DNA of 14,749 nt from CAXQRU01 sp964226685 (lineage in GTDB: Bacteria; Pseudomonadota; Gammaproteobacteria; Pseudomonadales; Cellvibrionaceae). This document shows, piece after piece, positions 8,021 to 13,220 of this stretch (positions are counted from its first letter, which is position 1; every line of letters begins with the position of its first letter). The notes under the pieces are model-generated. The model did not search any database. It was given only the letters and a program-made list of their open reading frames with translations, and had not been told where the DNA came from. The position numbers were made by a program, and so were the translations under genes. Location of the stretch: positions 1 to 14,749 of the forward strand of contig CAXQRU010000080.1 in the NCBI GenBank assembly GCA_964226685.1, in the 5' to 3' direction.

Positions 8021-8464
8021 TCAGCTGATTGGTAACCCCGACACTATTTGGTCAAAAGCATCATGATCATTCAAAACACCACAGACAATCATGGCTCCTT
8101 CTAACAAAGCAACGGTTTGCAAAGCCTTTTGTTTAGAGCTATCTCCAAGATTCTTTAGCGTGTAAGCGGTGGTAAGCCATTCAATATTGCGCTCAAAGAA
8201 CTCTTTGGTTTGAGTGGTAACTTTAGGGGGAAGACCGTCAATTTCTGCACCCAAAAGCCCACATAAACACATGCGTTTATCTTTTATAAGTGCATCTCTA
8301 AAGGCTTGTATATACGTTTTAATTGGATCTTTGTTGGTCGAGATCAGTTCATCTGGTTCGCCCAGAGCATTTAGAAATTTTTCTGTGTAATAAGAAGCAA
8401 CTGCAGCCCCTAAATCTTCTTTTGTTGGAAAATGATAATGCACAGAAGAACTCTTGATACCCAC
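8021..8464 (-). pseudogene. TetR/AcrR-family regulator lacking its N-terminal HTH start (5'-truncated)
   Basis: The 147 residues begin at a GTG with GIKSSSVHYHFPTKEDLG, which in intact TetR-family regulators is the end of the DNA-binding domain (recognition helix and KxxL segment, normally around residue 40-60). The ligand/dimerisation domain follows to a natural stop. About 40-45 N-terminal residues (helix 1 and most of helix 2) are absent. The frame upstream of the GTG hits a TAG within two codons, and the 78 bp up to the SDR gene encode no HTH in any frame. Full-length relatives run about 190 residues. The gene is divergent from the SDR operon, the usual layout for a repressor of its neighbour. 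A minus-strand TATAAT (8486-8491) lies just upstream. Most likely a deletion removed the start and the protein cannot bind DNA normally. Confidence 0.75.
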
Positions 8465-8493
8465 CGTCTATATATGCAAGACCATATTATAAG

Positions 8494-8511
8494 CTATCTA
8501 TCGATAGATAG
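8494..8511. promoter_or_regulatory. 18-bp perfect palindrome, probable TetR-family operator
   Basis: CTATCTATCGATAGATAG is a perfect inverted repeat centred at 8502/8503, in the intergenic region between the divergent TetR-family gene and the SDR operon. Its location and symmetry fit an operator for a TetR-family dimer. It stands immediately upstream of the minus-strand TATAAT at 8486-8491 and 31 bp before the SDR start, so it could control both directions. Confidence 0.7.
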
Positions 8512-8542
8512 GTAATTTGTTAACCTAAAAAAGAGAATTTTT

Positions 8543-9313
8543 ATGACTAACACAACAAAAGCACTAATCGTGGGCGGCTCATCTGGTATGGGCTTAGAAA
8601 CTGCAAAGCGTTTACTTAAGGAAGGTCATGCAGTACAGATCTTAGCGCACCGGCAGGCTGGGCTAGATACAGCAAAAGCAGAACTGGAAAGTGAAATTGG
8701 AGGTGCTGTAGAAACGTCCCTTGTTGATTTATACGATCCTGCGCAAGTGGCCACATTTGTAGATCAAGTTAAGGCAGATAACGACCATATCAAATTTCTG
8801 GTCAATGCTGCTGGATTCTTCAAGCCAGTCACTTTCTTGGAGCATTCCGAGCAAGATTATGATCTGCAGATGGATATCAACAAAGCCTTCTTCTTCATTA
8901 CGCAAGCCGTTGCTGAGAATATGAAAAATAATGGTGGTGGTTCCATTGTGAATATTGGTTCTATGTGGGCACACCAGGCAGTAAAAGCCACACCATCATC
9001 TGCCTATTCTATGCAAAAGGCTGCCTTGCACTCACTGACGCAACATCTTGCGATGGAATTAGCGGAATATGGCATTCGCGCTAATGCAGTGGCTCCAGCT
9101 GTTGTTCTGACAACGATTTATAAGTCTTTCATCGAGGAGGAAAAAATCAAAGAAACACTGGCTTCTTTTGATGGCTTCCACCCTATCGGGCGCATTGGAT
9201 CACCCGAAGATATCGCTAACAGCATCGAGTTCCTACTTTCTGATAAGGCAAGCTGGATCACCGGTACGGTTGTGGATGTCGATGGTGGTGTGATGGCCGG
9301 ACGTAATCAATAA
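8543..9313 (+). CDS. Short-chain dehydrogenase/reductase (classical SDR)
   Basis: The 256-residue cytoplasmic oxidoreductase has a complete classical SDR layout. The Rossmann cofactor motif is GGSSGMG (residues 11-17), with NAAG at 88-91, a catalytic Asn candidate in MDINKAFF, Ser140 in NIGS, and Tyr155/Lys159 in YSMQK. It ends with the usual VVDVDGG. His36-Arg37 after the second beta strand would suit NADP(H), but this is inference. The Ser-to-Tyr loop is slightly longer than in FabG. The substrate cannot be told from sequence; FabG-like or quinone/aldehyde reductases are possible. It is the first gene of the operon, 31 bp after the palindromic operator, with a modest Shine-Dalgarno (AAGAGA). 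The next gene starts 13 bp downstream. Confidence 0.93.
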   Translation: MTNTTKALIVGGSSGMGLETAKRLLKEGHAVQILAHRQAGLDTAKAELESEIGGAVETSLVDLYDPAQVATFVDQVKADNDHIKFLVNAAGFFKPVTFLEHSEQDYDLQMDINKAFFFITQAVAENMKNNGGGSIVNIGSMWAHQAVKATPSSAYSMQKAALHSLTQHLAMELAEYGIRANAVAPAVVLTTIYKSFIEEEKIKETLASFDGFHPIGRIGSPEDIANSIEFLLSDKASWITGTVVDVDGGVMAGRNQ

Positions 9314-9326
9314 ATGGAGGTAATTC

Positions 9327-9491
9327 ATGAATTATAATGAATATGAAACCCTGTGTGATTGGAATGAACAGGCACTGCAAACATTTGGTTGTACCGATCA
9401 ACAAGTATGTGCGGTGGTTTGCTCTTGCAAATCACTTCACTCACAGACCGAAACAGTAGAAAAAGGAGGCGATCATGCACTCGATGGATAA
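9327..9491 (+). CDS. Hypothetical 54-residue cysteine-rich small protein
   Basis: I do not recognise this protein. It begins MNYNEYETLCDWNEQALQTF and has five cysteines (10, 22, 28, 32, 34), the last three as CAVVCSC. It has no signal peptide or membrane segment. The strong Shine-Dalgarno TGGAGG (9315-9320) is 6 bp before the ATG and only 1 bp after the SDR stop. The stop codon (9489-9491) overlaps the start of the AhpD-like gene (ATG 9475) by 17 bp, a pattern of translational coupling. These signals support real expression. A metal-binding or thiol-redox helper of the neighbouring oxidoreductases is a guess. It could also be a remnant of a larger gene, though the translation signals argue against that. 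Confidence 0.6.
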   Translation: MNYNEYETLCDWNEQALQTFGCTDQQVCAVVCSCKSLHSQTETVEKGGDHALDG

Positions 9492-9783
9492 TTTGAAGAA
9501 ATTGCCAAAACTAAGCAAGGGAGCAAAGGAAACGACGAATGCGTTCTGGGCCTATGACAAAGCGGTAATGGCAGAAGGCAGTGCCGTACCGAAAAAATAT
9601 AAAGAGTTGATCGCTCTTGGCGTTGCACTGACCACACAATGTTCATACTGCCTTGAGATCCACGGCAAAGCAGCACGTGAAGCGGGTGCAACCGACGAGG
9701 AGGTCGCAGAAACAGTCCATGTCGCTGCGGCTATTCGTGCGGGTGGCGCTATTACCCATGGCACCCATTTATTTGCAGATTAA
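9475..9783 (+). CDS. AhpD-like carboxymuconolactone decarboxylase-family protein
   Basis: The 102-residue protein is a single CMD/AhpD-core domain. The redox motif is CSYCLEIH (Cys56, Cys59, His63), followed by the family pattern GKAAREAGATDEEVAE. A CxxCxxxH motif in this fold marks alkylhydroperoxidase-type peroxidatic/resolving cysteines rather than the true gamma-carboxymuconolactone decarboxylases, which lack it. It probably forms oligomers and reduces peroxides or acts as a disulfide reductase; its electron donor is unknown. The start at 9475 has an excellent Shine-Dalgarno (AAAAGGAGG); Met4 (9484) is a possible alternative but would lie far from it. It overlaps the preceding small gene and is 20 bp before the cupin gene. 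Confidence 0.93.
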   Translation: MHSMDNLKKLPKLSKGAKETTNAFWAYDKAVMAEGSAVPKKYKELIALGVALTTQCSYCLEIHGKAAREAGATDEEVAETVHVAAAIRAGGAITHGTHLFAD

Positions 9784-9803
9784 GGTGAAAGGAGGAACCC
9801 ACT

Positions 9804-10478
9804 ATGTCGCAGGAATTACATATACATGACGATTTTGACCATCGTGTTGTTATCCGACCCGATGACTACCATTGGGTTCCTTCGCCTATGCCGGGTGTAG
9901 AGCGGATGATGCTGGATCGCATTGGTGATGAAGTCGCCCGTGCGACCACCATTGTTCGCTATGCTTCTAATAGTGCATTTTCATCACATACACATGGTGG
10001 TGGTGAGGAATATTTCGTGCTGGAAGGAGTATTTTCTGATGAGCATGGCGACTATCCGGCAGGCACTTATGTTCGTAACCCTATAGGAACTTCTCATACC
10101 CCTAAGATTGGGTCAGAGGGAGCGACCATCTTTGCCAAGCTACACCAGTTTGTAAAAGATGATACCGAGCAGAAAGTTATTTATACACGGGAAAGCCAGT
10201 GGTATCCAGGCTTGGTGCCAGGCTTGCAGGTCATGCCGCTTCATGAGCATGGAACCGAACATACTGCGCTGGTGAAGTGGGCACCCAATACCTTGTTCAA
10301 TCCACATCGGCATTGGGGTGGCGAAGAGATTCTGGTCTTAGAAGGCACTTTCTATGATGAGCATGGAGTATACCCCAAAGGTTCGTGGTTACGTTCGCCC
10401 CATTTAAGCCAGCACACACCTTACACCAAAGAGGATGGGGCTACAATTTTCGTAAAAACAGGGCATTTATCTGCTTAA
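9804..10478 (+). CDS. Double ChrR-like cupin protein
   Basis: The 224 residues consist of two tandem cupin domains of the ChrR C-terminal type. Cupin 1 has HTHGGGEEYFVLEG (His62, His64, Glu68) with a later His98. Cupin 2 has HRHWGGEEILVLEG (His168, His170, Glu174) with His204. Both therefore keep the full metal-binding set. In Rhodobacter ChrR this cupin senses singlet oxygen or organic peroxide and is fused to a zinc-binding anti-sigma domain. That domain is absent here, and no ECF sigma gene lies nearby, so an enzymatic (dioxygenase- or acetylacetone-cleaving-like) or peroxide-sensing role are both open. The Shine-Dalgarno AAAGGAGG is strong. It is the last gene of the operon; I see no clear intrinsic terminator after it. 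Confidence 0.9.
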   Translation: MSQELHIHDDFDHRVVIRPDDYHWVPSPMPGVERMMLDRIGDEVARATTIVRYASNSAFSSHTHGGGEEYFVLEGVFSDEHGDYPAGTYVRNPIGTSHTPKIGSEGATIFAKLHQFVKDDTEQKVIYTRESQWYPGLVPGLQVMPLHEHGTEHTALVKWAPNTLFNPHRHWGGEEILVLEGTFYDEHGVYPKGSWLRSPHLSQHTPYTKEDGATIFVKTGHLSA

Positions 10479-10509
10479 AGGATTTCTCTTAATGGTGTTC
10501 GAAGTAATA

Positions 10510-10526
10510 CCCTCCTTCTCCGCCAT
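10510..10526 (+). repeat. Right copy of tRNA-Ser 3'-end repeat (attR-like)
   Basis: CCCTCCTTCTCCGCCAT matches 7718-7734 exactly. Just before it, GTTCGAA followed by GTAATA resembles the T-loop GTTCGAAT with a few extra bases, so the original duplication may have been longer. The copy lies 32 bp after the cupin stop. Confidence 0.7.
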
Positions 10527-10544
10527 ACACTAAAGCCCTCGAAT

Positions 10545-10889
10545 GGAGACTGTGTGAAAACCGTTTCCAAATAAGGCAAAATAACCGCGACACAGTTCGC
10601 GGTTATTGTCTATGAGATACAAACAAGGTCAATCCAGACATCAAACCTCCTTATTACCACCTAGTATCGAAGATTATGTTGAAGCAGACGTGTCATTGAT
10701 ACCTTTGTTCAATCACTGAATATGGTTCAACTTGGCTTTAATAAAGCGGTTGCTGCAAAAACGGGTTGCAAACCCTATGATCCTGCAGATTTTTTACAAC
10801 TCTATCTTGATGGCTATCTCAACCAAATCACCAGTACCCGCAAGCTAGAGAAAGAGTGCCATCACAACCTTAAAACGAATACTAAATAA
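10545..10889 (+). pseudogene. IS1182-family transposase remnant (5' end only, frameshifted)
   Basis: The left end looks like an IS terminus (GGAGACTGTGTGAAAAC from 10545). The transposase frame opens at ATG 10612 with MRYKQGQSRHQTSLLPPSIE, typical of IS1182-family transposases. It continues to about 10688 (DYVEAD). The reading then shifts to a second frame from 10689 (RVIDTFVQSLNMVQLGFN), which fits a loss of about 10 bases around the expected NPV residues. It runs through PYDPADFLQLYLDGYLNQI and TRKLEKECHHN to a stop at 10887-10889. Only about 90 of the usual 450-550 residues survive and no DDE catalytic region is left. The element is dead. Confidence 0.85.
10580..10607 (+). other. Perfect 10-bp hairpin just before the transposase start
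   Basis: AATAACCGCG pairs exactly with CGCGGTTATT around an 8-base loop and ends 4 bases before the ATG at 10612. It would hide the start region in read-through RNA, a known way for IS elements to block activation from outside promoters. That role is inferred from position. Confidence 0.65.
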
Positions 10890-10914
10890 AGGCCGATTTA
10901 GTTGTTGGGGGTTA

Positions 10915-11094
10915 AATGTTGCAGCCAGTGAATATAGTTTAGGGGTCATCAGTTGTGGCGGTATTGTTGCTGTGGCTCCTGGCCAATACAGTGTATGCGT
11001 TTGGTCTCCTGAGCTTGATGCCTCTGGAAACTCTGTCCTAGCTCAGCTGGCGCTTGAGCGACTGACCACTTATACGAGAACGTCTATTTTTTAA
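10915..11094 (+). pseudogene. 3' fragment of a glutaminase gene
   Basis: The frame ending at TAA 11092-11094 encodes GGIVAVAPGQYSVCVWSPEL and DASGNSVLAQLALERL, then TRTSIF. This is the conserved C-terminal end of GlsA-type glutaminases (usual length about 305-310 residues). Upstream, ASEYSLGVISCGG corresponds to the degraded EFAYRVGLPAKSGVGGG region, so the conserved KSGVGGG motif is lost. The rest of the gene is missing and the fragment abuts the dead IS1182-type sequence. It probably is a host gene destroyed by insertion and deletion. Glutaminase converts glutamine to glutamate and ammonia; this copy cannot. Confidence 0.78.
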
Positions 11095-11270
11095 GAGCGG
11101 CTTGTTGTTTCCACTTCTAGCCGTCATGGCTTGCCTTTTGCGGCAAAACATTGCGTAAACTGGCCTCTTATGAAAATTAATACCATTAATTTCAATAGGT
11201 TGGAAAGGGTTTTCGCCTTGGCCTATTATTTGCTGATTAGATAATAAATTCACTTAATCATAGGTCAATC
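11095..11270. promoter_or_regulatory. Intergenic region ahead of the PilZ gene, with a possible promoter
   Basis: No gene is evident here. TTGGCC (11218-11223) and TAATAA (11242-11247), 18 bp apart, are a weak candidate promoter for the gene starting at 11271. A minus-strand open frame across 11038-11253 runs antisense to the glutaminase fragment and looks like chance. Confidence 0.35.
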
Positions 11271-11993
11271 ATGAGTTTTGTGCAGCAATTATTCAGCCCC
11301 TTTGTTCGTAAAGAATCACCAACAGAAGATTTTGAGCCAGCGCTTTATCAACCTTTGTTGGATTTATTAAAAAACCGGCAGTTATTAAAGGTCGCTTTGG
11401 ATGGCCATTCCGGAAGCTTGCAAAGTATGATTGTGGATATTGATTTTGAGAATAAAAGATTAGTGTTAGATGGCTTCTCGCCAAGACTGCAAGATAGAAC
11501 TTCTGTGATTGGACTAAAACTCACCATTAGTCATCAATCAAACCAGCAGCAGTTATCTTTTTCAGGGGTGATAAAAACATGGGATCCAGCCACAGACTCC
11601 TACATGATTGATTTACCCAAACCGCCTTCCTACAAGCCTAGACGTCAAGAAGAGCGATTATTGTTGGCCGGTCAACGACCATTATATTCTAAGGTGAAAC
11701 CAATTTTTGGAGCGCCTTGGCAGGCGACGATTAAAAATATCAGCGCCGGTGGTATGCGGGTTTCGGTAGTGGGGGATGTGCGAGAGCCATTAACCAGTTC
11801 TTCTTCCGTTCAGTGTGAATTGATGGTGAGCACCCATTTCTCTATTAAGCTCAGTGGTGTGGTCAGAGGTTATCGTTTTGTTGGAAGGCCTTATCGCAAT
11901 ACGGAAATTAGTATTGAATTCACTAACCTTAATAATAAGCTTCTGAATCAAATAGAACAACTGCTCAATACTTTGTCTAATAAGGCGGCCTGA
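11271..11993 (+). CDS. PilZ-domain protein, YcgR-like c-di-GMP receptor
   Basis: The 240-residue cytoplasmic protein has two parts. Residues about 25-115 form a YcgR-N-like beta domain (LLDLLKNRQLLKVAL and a VDIDFENKRLVLDG segment). A PilZ domain follows with the c-di-GMP-binding RRQEER (Arg125 and Arg129 of RxxxR) and NISAGG (Asn156, Ser158, Gly161 of D/NxSxxG). Both binding motifs are intact. Proteins of this type translate c-di-GMP levels into slower flagellar rotation or altered adhesion; the exact output here is unknown. The large adhesin earlier in the window could be under the same second messenger, but no direct link is visible. The Shine-Dalgarno (TAGGTC) is weak. The gene stands alone after the decay zone and 60 bp before the DUF1835 gene. 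Confidence 0.9.
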   Translation: MSFVQQLFSPFVRKESPTEDFEPALYQPLLDLLKNRQLLKVALDGHSGSLQSMIVDIDFENKRLVLDGFSPRLQDRTSVIGLKLTISHQSNQQQLSFSGVIKTWDPATDSYMIDLPKPPSYKPRRQEERLLLAGQRPLYSKVKPIFGAPWQATIKNISAGGMRVSVVGDVREPLTSSSSVQCELMVSTHFSIKLSGVVRGYRFVGRPYRNTEISIEFTNLNNKLLNQIEQLLNTLSNKAA

Positions 11994-12010
11994 TATTTTC
12001 TTGCAAGCGG

Positions 12011-12038
12011 GTCTTACAGAGTTTATGCTTTGTAAGAC
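12011..12038 (+). promoter_or_regulatory. 8-bp perfect stem-loop directly upstream of a Shine-Dalgarno
   Basis: GTCTTACA pairs with TGTAAGAC around a 12-base loop. The stem ends 6 bases before GGAGGA (12045-12050), the Shine-Dalgarno of the DUF1835 gene. It has no U-tract, so it is not a typical terminator. It could influence translation or be an operator; both are inferences. Confidence 0.45.
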
Positions 12039-12053
12039 AAGGTTGGAGGATAC

Positions 12054-13061
12054 ATGTCAAAATTTTTACACATCACCAATGGCGATGGCGTTTCAAACCT
12101 GTTGAAGCAATCGAGCATTCGAGGTGATGTATTACCATGGCGTGACACGATGCACCATGGCCCGTTCCCTTCAGGCTTTGACCTAGATATTTTGAGCGAA
12201 GTTAGAGCGGGGTATCTTGCTGCTGATTCCAATCAAGATTCTAGCGATATAGAAAGAGACTTTAAACAAAGAAACCAACAATTGAGAAGTTGTGGTCGCT
12301 ATCAAGAAATTATTTTATGGTTTGAACACGACCTACTGGATCAGCTACAAATCCTGCAAATATTGGATTGGTTTGCTCTAAATGATCAGTATTTATCAAA
12401 GTTAAAAATAATTTGTATCAACCATTTTGAAGGGATTCAATCTTTCCGTGGTTTAGGACAATTGAACTCGGAGCAAATCAGCTCCCTATTTAAGTCCCGT
12501 CGCTCAGTCACGAGGGAGCAAATCATTCTTGCCACCGAGGGCTGGCATGCATTTCGATCATCGGATCCCATGGAATTATGGCGGTTTATTGGTCGCATCA
12601 AAAGTCCAGCATTGCCTTTCTTAAAAAAATCCCTGATGAGGCATTTCCAAGAGTATCCATATACCTCCAATGGCTTAAACAGAACTGAAAATCAGATCCT
12701 TAGTTTGGTCAATCAGGGCGTGAGTAATCCCATCGAAATTTTCAAACAAAATAGAGATTTAGAGGATTGTTTTTTCATTGGTGATTGGCGCACTTATCGA
12801 ATTATTGACCACTTAATACAATATGGATTTCTCCGCTCCGACAATTTTAGGCATCCACCGGGTGTTTGCATCTCTCCCGATCAATTTTCGAAACAAATAA
12901 TAACGATTACTCAGCAAGGTGAAGAACTATTATTTGACCAACTCAATGCCAATGATCTTATCGATCGCGATATCTGGTTGGGTGGAGTCAACATTCACTC
13001 AAAAAAATTCTTGTGGCTATGGGATGAAATGGCAAAAAAAACCGTTCTTTATGCTGGATAA
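12054..13061 (+). CDS. DUF1835 (and DUF3658-like) domain protein
   Basis: This 335-residue soluble protein of unknown function shows the DUF1835 hallmarks: LHITNGDGV (5-13), VLPWRDTMHHGP (26-37), VRAGYLA and WFEHDLLDQLQ (89-99). The C-terminal part (about 205-330, LNRTENQILSLVNQG onward) resembles the winged-helix-like DUF3658 region often found with it. The Trp-Arg-Asp, His-Gly and Glu-His-Asp clusters suggest a conserved, possibly enzymatic, pocket, but no reaction is established to my knowledge. A good Shine-Dalgarno (GGAGGA) lies only 3 bases before the ATG. It sits between a PilZ gene and the PKS on the same strand. The 159-bp gap to the PKS makes co-transcription possible but not shown. 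Confidence 0.85.
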   Translation: MSKFLHITNGDGVSNLLKQSSIRGDVLPWRDTMHHGPFPSGFDLDILSEVRAGYLAADSNQDSSDIERDFKQRNQQLRSCGRYQEIILWFEHDLLDQLQILQILDWFALNDQYLSKLKIICINHFEGIQSFRGLGQLNSEQISSLFKSRRSVTREQIILATEGWHAFRSSDPMELWRFIGRIKSPALPFLKKSLMRHFQEYPYTSNGLNRTENQILSLVNQGVSNPIEIFKQNRDLEDCFFIGDWRTYRIIDHLIQYGFLRSDNFRHPPGVCISPDQFSKQIITITQQGEELLFDQLNANDLIDRDIWLGGVNIHSKKFLWLWDEMAKKTVLYAG

Positions 13062-13180
13062 ACCCATGCATTTTTGTTGCCGTATGCTGAAATCCTGCAA
13101 TAATGAGATCCTTGTCATAAAACTGTATTAATATTTTGGTATCTTCCGCCCGCAATTTTTGATTACCTTCTTTTCTTGTT

Positions 13181-13197
13181 TGTACTAATTTTGTACA
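13181..13197. promoter_or_regulatory. Inverted repeat upstream of the PKS (possible operator)
   Basis: TGTAC-N7-GTACA is a 17-bp dyad 23 bp before the PKS ATG at 13221. The surrounding 13062-13220 region is A/T-rich and otherwise empty; I see no convincing -35/-10 pair. The dyad could bind a dimeric regulator, but short inverted repeats also occur by chance. Confidence 0.35.
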
Positions 13198-13220
13198 GTT
13201 ACGCATCCCGGGATTCCTCT

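Larger units (their letters stand above)
7735..10526 (+). mobile_element. Putative tRNA-Ser-integrated accessory cassette (about 2.8 kb, no integrase)
   Basis: The segment lies between two direct copies of the tRNA-Ser 3' end. It carries only accessory genes: a broken TetR-family gene, SDR, Cys-rich small protein, AhpD-like and double-cupin genes. No integrase, excisionase or transposase is visible inside, so it would be a decayed island, a satellite moved in trans, or the product of recombination at a former tandem tRNA-Ser copy. Just right of the second repeat, TAAAGCCCTC resembles the start of the tRNA terminator (TTAAGCCCTC at 7743-7752), which supports a duplicated tRNA tail. Confidence 0.42.

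Noticed and set aside
11038..11253. 71-residue minus-strand ORF
   Set aside because: It runs antisense to the glutaminase fragment and intergenic DNA, and its composition resembles no family; most likely chance.
13176..13220. Extended PKS start at TTG 13176
   Set aside because: The 15 extra residues do not resemble a KS N terminus, TTG is a rare start, and ATG 13221 gives the canonical DIAIVGASCRFA opening.
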